Shown one piece after another: positions 43,310 through 54,200 of a stretch of DNA of 64,000 nt (the stretch's first letter is position 1; each line of letters opens with the position of its first letter). The DNA is from Ottowia thiooxydans DSM 14619 (GTDB taxonomy: Bacteria > Pseudomonadota > Gammaproteobacteria > Burkholderiales > Burkholderiaceae_C): the NCBI RefSeq assembly GCF_000422885.1, contig NZ_AUGX01000033.1:1-64000 (forward strand). Direction: 5' to 3'. The translations under genes were made by a program, and so were the position numbers. The notes beneath the pieces are model-generated. The model was not told where the DNA came from and made no database searches. It was given only the letters and a program-made list of their open reading frames with translations.

Positions 43310-44290
43310 ATGCACGCTTGGCTTTGCGAGAACCCTACCGGAGTCGAGGCTCTCACCTGGAAGGAGCTGCCTACCCCTCAGCCGGGCAAGGGCGAAGTGC
43401 TCATTCGCATTCAGGCGGCAAGCTTGAATTTCCCTGATCTCTTGATCGTTCAGAACAAATATCAATTCAAACCTGAACTGCCTTTCGTTCCCGGCTCCGA
43501 GTATGCCGGCATCATCGAGGCAGTGGGCGAAGGGGTGAGCGATCTGAAGGTGGGCCAGGCCGTTGCCTGTCTGCCAGGCACGGGCGGGTTTGGCACCCAT
43601 GCGTTGGCCCCCGCCAAGCTCTGTATGCCTCTCCCGGCCGGATTTCCGCCGGCGGACGCAGCGGCTTTCATCATGATCTACGCCACCAGCCACCATGCCC
43701 TGCTCGATCGCGGGCAACTGAAAGCGGGTGAAACCGTATTGGTGCTGGGTGCAGCCGGTGGTGTTGGCATGTCCGCCATCCAGATCGCCAAATTGTCTGG
43801 CGCTCGCGTGATCGCTGCCGCATCCACCGACGAGAAATGCGCGTTCTGCAAGGAACTTGGCGCCGACGAAACCATCAACTACAGCACCCAGGATTTGCGC
43901 GAACGCCTGAAGGAGCTGACCGCCGGCAAAGGCCCGGACATCATTTATGACCCAGTGGGCGGCGATTTCACTGAAAAAGCCTTCCGCTCGATCGCCTGGC
44001 GCGGCCGCCATCTGGTGATCGGTTTTGCCGCAGGCGACATCCCCGCGATCAAGATCAATCTTGCGCTGGTGAAAGGCGCCAGCATTGTGGGTGTGTTCTG
44101 GGGTGATTTCGCTCGGCGAGAGCCCAAAGCCAACGCCGAGGCGATGCAAGAGCTTGCGGGGTGGTATGCCCAAGGGAAGATCAAACCTCTGATTGATCGC
44201 CAGATGCCTATGAGCGATTTGAAGGCGGCTTATGAGCGTATGAATAGCCGGGAAGTTAAGGGCAAGTTGGTGATGGTGAACGAAGGCTAG
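43310..44290 (+). CDS. NADPH:quinone oxidoreductase family protein (MDR superfamily)
   Basis: 326 residues of the medium-chain dehydrogenase/reductase superfamily without structural or catalytic zinc ligands. A GroES-like N-domain (NFPDLLIVQNKYQFKPELPF, PGSEYAGIIEAVGEGVSDLK) is followed by a Rossmann domain with LVLGAAGGVGMSAIQIAKLS near 143-162. It should reduce quinones or enoyl/acryloyl compounds with NADPH. AAGGAGA at 43299-43305 is a good ribosome site. It stands alone between surE and a repeat-rich spacer. Confidence 0.88.
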   Translation: MHAWLCENPTGVEALTWKELPTPQPGKGEVLIRIQAASLNFPDLLIVQNKYQFKPELPFVPGSEYAGIIEAVGEGVSDLKVGQAVACLPGTGGFGTHALAPAKLCMPLPAGFPPADAAAFIMIYATSHHALLDRGQLKAGETVLVLGAAGGVGMSAIQIAKLSGARVIAAASTDEKCAFCKELGADETINYSTQDLRERLKELTAGKGPDIIYDPVGGDFTEKAFRSIAWRGRHLVIGFAAGDIPAIKINLALVKGASIVGVFWGDFARREPKANAEAMQELAGWYAQGKIKPLIDRQMPMSDLKAAYERMNSREVKGKLVMVNEG

Positions 44291-44542
44291 TGAGGGGAAA
44301 GGGTTGGTTGTTTTGAGATTCAGCGACAGGTCACTAAGAAACGCAACGGATCTCAAAAAAGTAGCGAATCTTGCGTACGCCCCTGCCCCTCACCGGTTGG
44401 CCGGCCCGCCCTGCCCAAGAACCCTGATAACGCGCTGATTCTTCACGCTGATATGAATATATGAACCTGCGCGTTTCGAGTTGGGGCCTCTGATCTCGCG
44501 GACGGGCACACACCATGGACACGCTGCTAGCCCTCACCCCCA

Positions 44543-44566
44543 CCCTCTCCCGCCTGCGGGAGAGGG
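44543..44566. repeat. Perfect 11-bp hairpin repeat
   Basis: CCCTCTCCCGC and GCGGGAGAGGG flank two bases; preceded by CCCTCACCCCCA. A common intergenic hairpin in beta- and gammaproteobacteria; it may also end transcription of the gene at 43310. Confidence 0.6.
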
Positions 44567-44850
44567 AGTAAAACCAATCGCTTGCGACTGACAGTGCAGG
44601 GCCGAGCGTAGCAATGGTCCGAATCAGGCTCCCCACCCCTCTGGCCGCGCTGAGAAGCGCAGGGGGAGGGGCGGGCAAGAGCACTGAAAGATGCTCTTGC
44701 TTCGTGATCTAGCTTGCAGCCGCTGCTTGAACGTAGAGAACGAAGTGAACGCAGTGAGTTCGGCTGCACCGCCCCTCGACTGAGCATCGCAAGTTGCCCG
44801 GAGCGCAGCGCAGGGACGCGTCCAGCGGGGCCGCCTTTTCTTGGGTTACG

Positions 44851-44872
44851 TTCTTTTGGCGGAGCAAAAGAA
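44851..44872. repeat. TTCTTTTG...CAAAAGAA hairpin repeat
   Basis: TTCTTTTG (44851-44858) and CAAAAGAA (44865-44872) flank GCGGAG. It is embedded in a longer unit (about 44700-44920) of dispersed-repeat character. Confidence 0.5.
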
Positions 44873-44978
44873 GGTGACTGCGCAGTCGGGCGCAATCCCG
44901 ACCTCCGACCTAAATACAAGAACAGAAGCTGATAAAAACCCGAAAGAAGGCACAACAAACCAATCAAAAACAGCCCTC

Positions 44979-46247
44979 TCACCCCTTATCGCCCCCCCGC
45001 CCCTCCATAGTATCCCTCCGAGCCAACACCGGAAACAACCTCAACCAAGCCATCGCCACCAACACCGTCCCAATCCCCCCAGCCACCACCGACCCCACCG
45101 GCCCCATCAGCGCCGCCGTAGCACCAGACTCAAACTCCCCCAACTGATTACTGGCGCCAATAAAAATCGAATTCACCGCACTGACACGCCCGCGCATGGC
45201 ATCAGGCGTCTCCAACTGCACAAGCGTTTGCCGGATCACAACGTTCACCATATCCGCCGCACCAGAAATCGCCAAAACCAACAAGGAAAGCGCGAAGCTC
45301 TCGGATAGCCCGAATACCACCATGCAGACACCGAACGCGCCCACAGAAACCAAAAGCGCCCTCCCCACCCGCCTCTCGATAGGCCGATGCGTGAGCCAGA
45401 TCGACATGACCAACGCGCCCACCGCAGGCGCACCGCGCAACAAGCCCAGGCCCCATGGCCCCACGTGAAGAATATCCTTGGCGAAGATAGGTAGCAGCGC
45501 CACGGCCCCGCCCAGCAAGACGGCAAACAGATCGAGGGACACCGCACCCAGCACAGGCTTGCGCTGCCAGATGAAACGCACGCCAGCCAGCAATGTGGCC
45601 ACCGTCACCGGCTCTTTGGTTCGCGGCTGGTGCGCATAGCGCATCCGCGCCACAAGAACGCAAGCTCCGCCAAACAGCAAAACGCAAGCGCTGTACACCA
45701 CGGCCATCCCCGCCACGAACAGCAATCCCCCTAATGCGGGGCCCCCAATGACCGCCGCTTGCATGCCGGAAGATGCGAAAGCCATGGCACGAGACAGCAA
45801 CGCAGGGGGTACGAGAAGTGGTATGAGTGCCTGCTGAGCAGGCATTTGGAAAGCACGCACTGCCCCGAGCAGCAGCGAAATCCCCAAGAGGAGCGCGCGC
45901 GAATCATGTCCCGCCAGGTGAGCCGCCAACAAAATGAGCGCCACCACCCCCTGCATGCCAAGGCAAAGCGCCAGGATCAGCCCGCGATGGTGCTGATCGA
46001 CGACGTGGCCCGCCACCAAGGCCAATAACAAGGCAGGTGCGAACTGGTACAGACCGACCAGCCCAAGATCCCAGGCGCTCCCCGTGAGTTCATACATGTG
46101 CCAACCAATGGCCACCATGAGCATCTGCGCTGCAGCCGTCCCCAGAAGACGGGCAAACCAGAGACGCATGAACGGGCGCTCACGCCGCAACTCAGCAAAA
46201 GCCGATTCACGCACACCGGGGTTCTCAATGGGAGATGGACTTGTCAT
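44979..46247 (-). CDS. MFS transporter (EntS/MFS_3-like), coupled to the RND efflux operon
   Basis: 422 residues from the ATG that overlaps the outer-membrane channel stop (ATGA at 46244-46247). About 12 hydrophobic segments. FMRLWFARLLGTAAAQMLMV at the start, AVRAFQMPAQQALIPLLVPP and LVQLETPDAMRGRVSAVNSI place it in the MFS_3 group with the enterobactin exporter EntS. It is the fifth gene of the mdtA-mdtB-mdtC-channel operon. E. coli mdtABCD also carries an MFS gene (mdtD) in its operon, but that protein is of another subfamily (DHA2). Probably a drug or siderophore exporter. Confidence 0.85.
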   Translation of the reverse strand: MTSPSPIENPGVRESAFAELRRERPFMRLWFARLLGTAAAQMLMVAIGWHMYELTGSAWDLGLVGLYQFAPALLLALVAGHVVDQHHRGLILALCLGMQGVVALILLAAHLAGHDSRALLLGISLLLGAVRAFQMPAQQALIPLLVPPALLSRAMAFASSGMQAAVIGGPALGGLLFVAGMAVVYSACVLLFGGACVLVARMRYAHQPRTKEPVTVATLLAGVRFIWQRKPVLGAVSLDLFAVLLGGAVALLPIFAKDILHVGPWGLGLLRGAPAVGALVMSIWLTHRPIERRVGRALLVSVGAFGVCMVVFGLSESFALSLLVLAISGAADMVNVVIRQTLVQLETPDAMRGRVSAVNSIFIGASNQLGEFESGATAALMGPVGSVVAGGIGTVLVAMAWLRLFPVLARRDTMEGRGGDKG

Positions 46248-47680
46248 TGAGCGACGACGCCTGTCGTCCAAGGCGCCTGCCACCCTCCGCCAAGCGCCTG
46301 AATCAGGCCCACCGCGGCCTGCTGGCGTTGCAATTCCAATTGCAGCAGCCCACGCCGCTGGGAAAGCGAAGTCGCCTGCGCGGTCACCACTGCGGTGTAG
46401 GCCGTGAGCCCGGCCTGGTAACTATTCAAAACCTGTTGCTCCACGCGGGCTGCGGCATCGGCAGCCTGGCGCGTCTGTTCGGCCTGGACCGCGAGCGTTT
46501 GCAGCGTGGTCAATTGATCTTCAACTTGTCCCATGGCGGTCAGCGCCGTTTGCCGGTAGGTGGCAATAGCGCCGTCGCGCGCGGCCAGGGTCTGGTCTAC
46601 GCGAGCTTGCCGTGCACCTGCATCGAAAATGGTCTCTGCCACGGAAAGCCCCAGTGACCAGAGCATGTTGGAGGCCGAGAACAGGTTACTGACCGGGAAC
46701 CCGGTGCTTTGCCCACCGGATGCGCTGAGCGTGAGGCTGGGAAAATAGGCCGAGCGGGCGACGCCAATCTGCAGGTTGGCCGCAGCGACTGAGCGCTCCG
46801 CGCGGGCAATATCAGGCCGGCGCAGGAGCAAGGCAGACGGCAAACCAGCGGGCACTTCTGGCACGAGCCCCACCCACTGCGTGGCGGCCAGTGAAAAATC
46901 AGCTGGCGCCTGCCCCAAAAGCAAGGCAATGGCGTTTTCGTAGATGGCCCTGCTGCGCCTCAATGCGGTGCGGCTGGCCTGCGCGCTGACAAGCGTACCT
47001 TGCGCTTGCAATAGATCCGTACGCGCCGCCACGCCGGCGTCATAGCGGTTCTGCGTGATCTGGGTGCTTCGTTCATATGCTTTTACCGTCTCATCCAGCA
47101 AGGCGATCTCGGCATCGGCCTCACGCAAGGCGAAGTAGGCACTGGCGAGATTGCCTTGGGCTGAAAGCCGGGCATTGGCCAGATCGGCCTGGCTAGCCTG
47201 CACACTGGCGGCTTGAGCTCTCGCCGCATCACCCAGCCTCCCCCAGAGATCTGGAGCCCAACTGGCAGACAAGTTAGCCGTGATCGAGCTGCCGGCCCCC
47301 GTGGAACCGCTGCCTCCCGACCGCTGTACGCCCCCCTGCACGCCTAACGTGGGCCACAGTGCAGCCTGTTGTTGCGCCAACAAGGCCTGCGCCTGCGCCA
47401 CATTGGCAACTGCCAGTGCGAGGTTCTGATTGGAAATTTCCACCCGGGCCATGAGGCCGGCCAGTACCGGGTCTTTGAACAGAGTCCACCATTCGCCCGC
47501 CTCCCAAGCACGAGCGGCATCTGCGCTGATCCAGCCTTCGGCCACTTGTGCGCTCTTCCACGTAGTGGAGACATCCAAGGACGGTGCGTTGTCGTGCGGG
47601 GCCATGCTGCAAGCCCCCAGCAACGCGAGCAGCGTCAAGGAAATACCTTGACTGATGATTCGATAGGTCTTGACTGCCAT
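46244..47680 (-). CDS. Outer-membrane efflux channel, NodT/OprM type lipoprotein
   Basis: 478 residues. Lipobox LLGAC with acylated C24, then WWTLFKDPVLAGLMARVEIS and two repeats of the outer-membrane efflux protein fold. LRRPDIARAERSVAAANLQI and the closing TAYTAVVTAQATSLSQRRGL are typical of the NodT/OprM family. It forms the exit duct for the RND pumps encoded upstream. 165 bases separate it from mdtC and include a perfect hairpin (47761-47790). Confidence 0.92.
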   Translation of the reverse strand: MAVKTYRIISQGISLTLLALLGACSMAPHDNAPSLDVSTTWKSAQVAEGWISADAARAWEAGEWWTLFKDPVLAGLMARVEISNQNLALAVANVAQAQALLAQQQAALWPTLGVQGGVQRSGGSGSTGAGSSITANLSASWAPDLWGRLGDAARAQAASVQASQADLANARLSAQGNLASAYFALREADAEIALLDETVKAYERSTQITQNRYDAGVAARTDLLQAQGTLVSAQASRTALRRSRAIYENAIALLLGQAPADFSLAATQWVGLVPEVPAGLPSALLLRRPDIARAERSVAAANLQIGVARSAYFPSLTLSASGGQSTGFPVSNLFSASNMLWSLGLSVAETIFDAGARQARVDQTLAARDGAIATYRQTALTAMGQVEDQLTTLQTLAVQAEQTRQAADAAARVEQQVLNSYQAGLTAYTAVVTAQATSLSQRRGLLQLELQRQQAAVGLIQALGGGWQAPWTTGVVAQ

Positions 47681-47760
47681 TTGTGGGGTCTCTTGGAATC
47701 TGCAGCGTTCAGAACAGATGCCAACTTACTTTCAAGAATAGAAATCCATCCACGCTGCGA

Positions 47761-47790
47761 CTGTCGAAGCAGCGCACAAGGCTTCGACAG
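47761..47790. repeat. Perfect 10-bp hairpin between mdtC and the channel gene
   Basis: CTGTCGAAGC (47761-47770) and GCTTCGACAG (47781-47790) around 10 bases, followed by GCGCAGCCTGAACGG. A dispersed intergenic repeat in many proteobacteria. Inside the operon it could lower expression of the distal genes. Confidence 0.55.
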
Positions 47791-47845
47791 GCGCAGCCTG
47801 AACGGTGGTTATCAGTTGAACGAAATTCGACATAAAAACGTCTAC

Positions 47846-50800
47846 TCAGGTAGTTGCCTCGCGCGCAAGATGCGATTGGGCCTCAGGACGACGGCGAAGT
47901 TTGTCGAGCAGCACATAAACCACGGGGGTCGTCAGCAGCGTAAGCAATTGGCTGGCGATCAGCCCACCGATGATGGTGACGCCCAGAGGTTGGCGCAATT
48001 CGGAGCCCTGCCCAAAACCAATAGCCAAGGGAAGCGCGCCAAGACCGGCGGCCAGCGTCGTCATCAGTATGGGCCGAAGACGCAGCAAGCAAGCCTCGCG
48101 CACCGCTTGCGCCGCAGTAAGGCCGCGTGAACGTTCGGCGTCCAGGGCAAAATCAATGATCAGAATGGCATTTTTCTTGACGAGACCAATCAGCAAGAAC
48201 ACACCGATCAGCGCCATGATGGAAAAATCCATGCGCAAGGCCATCAGCGCCAAAAAGGCACCGAAGCCCGCCGAAGGCAAGGTGGTGAGCACCGTGATCG
48301 GATGAATCAGGCTTTCATACAGGATGCCCAGCACGAGGTAGATCACCACAATGGCGGCAATGATGAGTATCGTCTGCTGAGACTGTGTCTGCTGAGCCGC
48401 TGCCGCTGCACCACTGAAAGCACCCCGCACGTTGTTGGGCATGCCAATGTCGGCATGATCTTCCAGCACGGCATCGCGTCCCTGCGCCAAAGAAACGCCC
48501 TCCGCGAGATCGAATGAAATGGTGGCAGAAAGCTCACCACCATCGTGGTAGACCGCAGTCGGTACGGCACGCTCTGCAAATGATGCGAAAGCCGCGAGCG
48601 GCACCATGGTGGCGGCAGTCTGTGCAAGCGGTTGGCCGGTAGAAGCATTGCGCTGCCCCGGGTTGGCGGAGGTGGCGCCGCTGCTGGCTGAGCTGCTGCC
48701 AGCAGCGCTGCTACCCGTATTCATATTGGCCGTGATCGCCTGCGCAGTGTTGGGCAGAGAAAACATGGTGTTCTGCGGACCCGTTTGAAATACGCTGGGA
48801 GAGGTCGCAGCGGCTGCGGACACCGGCAATGTCACGGGCACCAGAACATCACGCAGCACCACGGGTGAAGTGGCGTATTGCGGCGCCCATTCCATGACCA
48901 CTGAATACTGATTCAGATCCTGGTACATCGTGGCCACAGTTCGCTGACCAAAGGCATCGTAGAGCGCTGCGTTCACACTGGTTTGGGTAATCCCAAGCCG
49001 TGCGGCCTGGGCGCGATTGATGTTGATGAAAGTTTCAACACCGTTATCCGATTGGTCATCATCGATGTCGACCAGGCGTTCGTCTTGTTTCAGGCGATCC
49101 GACAGCTTCATCGTCCAGGTGCGCAAATCTTCCGCGTTGTCACCGGTCAAGGTGTATTGGTAGGTCGAGTTGCTGCTGCGGCCACCCATTCTCAGTTCCT
49201 GAACTGGTCCCAGGAATACCCGAAGCCCGGTGATCCCCTGCATCTGTGGTCGCAAACGGTTGATGACCTGACGAGTACTTTCGCGGCCACTCGCTCCGCC
49301 GCGCTGGCCATTGGGTTTGAGCGCCGCCGCCAAAAATCCGCCACCCGTTCGGCTACCGCCGGCGAACGCCACCACCGTGCCTACGGCGGGGTCGCGCCGG
49401 ATGATCTCCACCACCTGAGCCAGCTTGTCCCCCATGGCTTCGGAGGAAATGCTTTGATCGGCGCGCAAGCCCCCAATCATTTGGCCGTTATCTTGCTCAG
49501 GAAAAAACCCTTTGGGAATGTGTGTAAACAAATATACGTTCAGCCCCACCACCACCAACAGCACGAGCATCACAACCCACGGCGCAGCCAGTGCGGCATC
49601 CAGTGCGCGTGCATAGACACGGGTCACCCAGGGCTGCCTTGCCGGCATGGAGTGACCACCGCCGAGCCAGGACGGAAACCTTGCACGCAGGCGTTGCGCC
49701 CAGCTTTTTCTTGGGGCAGAGTCCTTGGCCTTCTTCCCCACGCGAAGCAGCATGGCGCACATCATGGGCGTCGTAGTGAGCGAGATCACCAAAGAGATCA
49801 TCACTGCCGCAGAAAGCGTAATGGCGAACTCCCTGAACAGCCGGCCAGGCTGGCCCCCCATGAAGAGCAATGGAATGAACACGGCTACTAGCGAGACGCT
49901 GATGGTGAGCACCGTAAAGCCAACCTCGCGAGCCCCGCGCAAGGCCGCTTCGCGCCGGGGCATACCCTCTTCCATATGGCGAGAGGTGTTCTCCAGCACC
50001 ACGATGGCATCGTCAACGACGAATCCAGTCGCCACGGTGAGCGCCATCAGTGTCAGGTTGTTAAGCGAGAAACCGCACAAGTACATGACGCCAAACGTGC
50101 CTAACAGCGACACCACCGTGGCAACAGCTGGAATCACCGCGGCGCGCAGCGTACGCAGGAAAACACCCACGACCACTACCACCAGAATGACGGCAATGAT
50201 GAGAGTGGCCTCCACCTCCATGACGGAAGCGCGGATGGAGCCCGTGCGGTCTATCGCCACGTCCAGGCTGATGTCTTGCGGCAGCTGCGCTCGCAACGTG
50301 GGCAGCAAAGCATCTATGGCGTCAGCGGTCTTGATCAGGTTGGCGCCAGGCTCTTGCGTGACGTTGACCACAATGGCCGGCGCGCCATTAAAGAGCCCTC
50401 GCGTACGCGTGTTCTCCACGCCATCGACCACCTGCGCAATATCCGAAAGCCGCACCTGATTGTTGCCACGCGAGGCGATGATCAAATTGCGGTAATCCGC
50501 TGCACGCAGGCCTGGCGAGGGCGTCAGTACCTGCAGGGCGCGGCTATCGGAGCCGCTGCCAATTTCGATCAAGCCCTTGGGCCGGTTCGCATTGTTGGAC
50601 TGAAGCGCCGCACGCACGTCTTCGGCCGAAATTCCCAGGTCCTGCATGGAAAAGGGATTCAGCTCTACCCTCACCGCCGGCAGCGAAGCGCCACCCAGCT
50701 CCACGTCGCCCACTCCATCTACTTGCAACAACCGCTGGCTGATCACATTCGACACCGCATCGTAGATCTGCCCTGGTGTGCGTGTCTTCGAGGTGAGCGC

Positions 50801-51226
50801 CAATATAAGAAACGGCTGAGACGCCGGATTGGCCTTGCGGTAGGTTGGGTTTGATCGCAGATCGGCCGGCAGATCAATCCGGGCTGCGTTGATGGCTGCC
50901 TGAACCTCACGCGCCGCGCTATCGATGTTCCGATCCAGATCAAACTGCAGCGTGACACGGCTTGAGCCGGTCAAGCTTCGGGAGGTCATCTCGTTGACGC
51001 CGGCAATCACGCCCAAGGTTCGCTCCAGCGGTGTGGCCACCGAGCGCGCCATATCCGCAGGCGAGGCGCCCGCCATGTTGGCGTTGACCGAGATCACCGG
51101 AAAATCCACTGTGGGCAAACGTGCCACGGGCAGCAGGAAATAAGCACCAATCCCCATCAACGCCAACCCCAGGGTCAGCAACACGGTCGCGATAGGCCGT
51201 TCGATGAAAGGGCGGGAGAGATTCAC
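47846..51226 (-). CDS. mdtC: RND efflux pump subunit, MdtC type
   Basis: 1126 residues from a GTG that overlaps the mdtB stop (GTGA at 51223-51226). A proton-driven inner-membrane exporter with 12 transmembrane segments in two halves. FIERPIATVLLTLGLALMGI opens it, TVATGFVVDDAIVVLENTSR (D-x-A pair of the proton relay) is in the first half and FLLIGLVKKNAILIIDFALD in the second. It is about 100 residues longer than E. coli MdtC. An Ala/Ser/Thr-rich low-complexity segment sits at about 800-873, in the second periplasmic part, and an extra basic stretch lies in the central cytoplasmic loop. Works with mdtB as a heteromultimer. Confidence 0.92.
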   Translation of the reverse strand: MNLSRPFIERPIATVLLTLGLALMGIGAYFLLPVARLPTVDFPVISVNANMAGASPADMARSVATPLERTLGVIAGVNEMTSRSLTGSSRVTLQFDLDRNIDSAAREVQAAINAARIDLPADLRSNPTYRKANPASQPFLILALTSKTRTPGQIYDAVSNVISQRLLQVDGVGDVELGGASLPAVRVELNPFSMQDLGISAEDVRAALQSNNANRPKGLIEIGSGSDSRALQVLTPSPGLRAADYRNLIIASRGNNQVRLSDIAQVVDGVENTRTRGLFNGAPAIVVNVTQEPGANLIKTADAIDALLPTLRAQLPQDISLDVAIDRTGSIRASVMEVEATLIIAVILVVVVVGVFLRTLRAAVIPAVATVVSLLGTFGVMYLCGFSLNNLTLMALTVATGFVVDDAIVVLENTSRHMEEGMPRREAALRGAREVGFTVLTISVSLVAVFIPLLFMGGQPGRLFREFAITLSAAVMISLVISLTTTPMMCAMLLRVGKKAKDSAPRKSWAQRLRARFPSWLGGGHSMPARQPWVTRVYARALDAALAAPWVVMLVLLVVVGLNVYLFTHIPKGFFPEQDNGQMIGGLRADQSISSEAMGDKLAQVVEIIRRDPAVGTVVAFAGGSRTGGGFLAAALKPNGQRGGASGRESTRQVINRLRPQMQGITGLRVFLGPVQELRMGGRSSNSTYQYTLTGDNAEDLRTWTMKLSDRLKQDERLVDIDDDQSDNGVETFININRAQAARLGITQTSVNAALYDAFGQRTVATMYQDLNQYSVVMEWAPQYATSPVVLRDVLVPVTLPVSAAAATSPSVFQTGPQNTMFSLPNTAQAITANMNTGSSAAGSSSASSGATSANPGQRNASTGQPLAQTAATMVPLAAFASFAERAVPTAVYHDGGELSATISFDLAEGVSLAQGRDAVLEDHADIGMPNNVRGAFSGAAAAAQQTQSQQTILIIAAIVVIYLVLGILYESLIHPITVLTTLPSAGFGAFLALMALRMDFSIMALIGVFLLIGLVKKNAILIIDFALDAERSRGLTAAQAVREACLLRLRPILMTTLAAGLGALPLAIGFGQGSELRQPLGVTIIGGLIASQLLTLLTTPVVYVLLDKLRRRPEAQSHLAREATT

Positions 51227-54200
51227 GACAGCGGAGCCTTGGGAGGGGCTTCTGAGTAAGCTGCAGGAGAAGCCTCAGGCTCGCGATCACTTTGAGGCAC
51301 GCTACTACTTCCCAACCGGCGCCCTAAGCGATCGAACGCGAGGTAAACCACGGGAGTGGTGAACAAAGTGAGGAGCTGACTCAGCACGAGCCCGCCAAAG
51401 ATGGCAATACCCAGAGGTCGGCGCAGCTCGGCGCCATCGCCCACACTGAACATGAGCGGAAGTGCCGCTGCCATGGCGGCCAGAGTGGTCATCAAAATAG
51501 GCCTGAACCGCAAGAGTGCGGCTTGATGAATGGCTTCGCGAGGACTCATGCCCTTGCCTCGCTCGGCCTCGATGGCGAAGTCGATCATCATGATCGCGTT
51601 TTTCTTCACGATGCCGATCAGCAGGATCAAACCGATGACACCCACCACATCGAGCTCATGCCCGCTGATCCAAAGCGCCAAAAGCGCGCCCACCCCAGCT
51701 GAAGGCAATGTCGAAAGAATAGTAAGAGGGTGCACGTAGCTCTCATACAAGACACCCAGCACGATGTACACGCAAATCACGGCTGCCAAAATAAGCCACA
51801 GCTGGTTGGACAGTGAACTCTCGTAAGCCCCGGAAGCACCAGTCAGCCGCAGGCGAATTCCATCAGGAAGCCCTGCCTGGCTCGCAGCGGCACGCACAGC
51901 CGAAACGGCGGTGCCCAGGGATACGCCGGGCGCGGTGTCAAAGCCCACCGTGGCCGCGGGATACTGCCCCACTCTCACTACCTGGGACAAAGCGCTTTGC
52001 TCCCGCACAGTAGCGAACGACGAGAGCGGAGTCGTCGTACCGCTGCCAGTGCGGACTGGCAGATTCGTCAGGGTACGCAGCGTGGCCGCCTCATCTCGCT
52101 GCGCCTCCAGGATTACGCGGTACTGGTTGGTGTCCGTGAAGATGGTGGAAACAATGCGCTGGCCGAAAGCGTTGTAGAGCGTGTTGTCCAGGGCACTGGC
52201 CGTCACGCCCAGGCGAGCCGCCGTATCACGGTTGATCTCAATATAGGCAGATAGACTCTTCAAGCCCGCATCGGTAATGGGATTTCGCACTTCGGGTACA
52301 GACTGCAAGGCCCGCACAAGGCGCTGCGCCCACTCATTGACCTGGGCGGTATCCACACCTTCCAGGGCAAAGCGATACTGAGTGGGACCTGATTCGCTGT
52401 CAACAGTCAAATCCTGCGTGGGTTGCAGGTAGAGCGAAACGCCTGGCGTAGCCTGCAATACGCGCTCACGCAAACGCTGCATGATGGTGTCCTGGCTATC
52501 TCCCAAGACGCCTTGTGTCCGCAGATTGACGATCATGCGGCCTGCGCTGAGCATCGTGTTGTTGGCGGCATCCACCCCTACCACCGAACTGAGCGAGCGA
52601 ACCGCCGGATCAGCCAGCACCGCTTCAGCCGCAGACTGCTGCAACGCAGACATCCGTTCAAAGGAAACCTCCGGCGCAGCCTGCAACCGGACTTGCAATT
52701 GCCCTGTGCTCTGCGTCGGGAAAAGGCCCTTGGGCATGCCCCAATACAGCAGCCCGGTGAGCACCAGGGTGGCCAAAGCCACCAACAAAGTCAGCGGTTG
52801 ATGTTTGAGCACCCAGAGCAAGCTGCGGTCATAGTGCCCTACCACCCAATCGAGCCCCCGCTGTACCGCGCGCGCCAAGCCTCCGCCGACTTCGTTCAAG
52901 GGATTTAACCAACGCGCAGACATCATCGGCACCAAGGTGAGCGACACCACGGCAGAAATCAGAATGGTGATCGCCAGCGTGACTGCAAACTCACGAAACA
53001 GCCGCCCTATCACTTCCTGCATGAACAAGAGCGGAATCAGCACCGCAATCAGCGACACGGTGAGTGAGACGATGGTGAACCCGATTTCCCCAGCCCCCTC
53101 AAGCGCGGCTTGAAATGGCTTCTTACCCATTTCCATGTGCCGAGAAATGTTCTCGATCATGACGATGGCGTCATCCACCACAAAGCCGGTGGCAATCGTC
53201 AAGGCCATCAAGCTTAAATTATTCAAGCTATAGCCCAGCAGGTACATCGCCCCCATACTGCCCAAAAGCGAGATGGGTACCGCTATAGATGCGATGACCG
53301 TGGCACGCATGCTGTGCAGGAAGAAAAAAATCACCAGCACGACCATCACCACCGCAAGCGTCAGCTCCATCTTCACGTGATTGACTGAGGCACGGATGCC
53401 GGTGGTGCGGTCGGTCAGCACCTCTACGCGCACCGTACGTGGCATGGTCTCACGCAGAGCGGGTAGCGCCTTCTGAATGGCGTCCACGGTGTTGATCACG
53501 TTGGCACCTGGCTGGCGCTGAACGTTCAAGATGATGGCAGGTGTGAGCGCAGGTCTTTCGTTCGCGGAGCCCTTTTGCGCATCATCGTCATGGATGCCTG
53601 CCCACGCCCCCAGGCGGCTGTTTTCCGAGCCATCTATCACCCGGGCAACATCCTTGAGCCGCACTGGCGCGCCATTGCGGTAGGCCAGGATCAGCTCACG
53701 GTAGTCCGCTGCCGTCACGAGCTGGGAGTTGGAATTGATGGTGTAGGAGCGTTGCGGCCCATCAAAACCGCCTTTGGCACTATTGCTGTTGGCCACGCTG
53801 ATCGCCGAGCTCACGCTGTCCAGGCCCATGCCAAGCGCAGCCAATGCATCAACATTGCCCTGAACCCGAACGGCGGGGCGCTGGCCTCCTGCGAGTGTCA
53901 CCAGGCCCACGCCGCTGATCTGGCTGATTTTCTGGGCCAACCGGGTGTTGACCATGTTCTGCACTTCGGTCAGCGGCAAGGCCTCAGAGGAAATGGCCAG
54001 CGTGAGAATGGGCGCATCAGCCGGGTTCACTTTGGCATACACCGGAGGGGCTGGCAGATCTGCCGGCAGCATGGAGCTTCCGGCATTGATCGCTGCCTGC
54101 ACCTGCTGCTCCGCCGAATCCATGGATTGGGAAAGCGTGAACTGCAAGGTGATGATGGACACCCCGGCCGCGCTGGTGCTGGCCATGCGGTCAAGCCCGG

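Larger units (their letters stand above)
44291..44978. other. Repeat-rich 690-base spacer without supported gene
   Basis: Between the quinone-oxidoreductase-like gene and the convergent MFS gene. It contains at least two perfect hairpins (44543-44566 and 44851-44872) in GC-rich text (CCGGAGCGCAGCGCAGGGAC...) of the kind found in many copies in Comamonadaceae genomes, from memory. Short open frames in it overlap the hairpins and look fortuitous. Confidence 0.55.

Noticed and set aside
44714-45308. Open plus-strand frames in the repeat-rich spacer and into the MFS gene
   Set aside because: They run through hairpin repeats and antisense to the MFS gene; no ribosome site.
49725-50459. 244-codon plus-strand frame inside mdtC
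   Set aside because: Antisense to RND transmembrane segments; low-complexity Ser/Thr/Arg-rich text.
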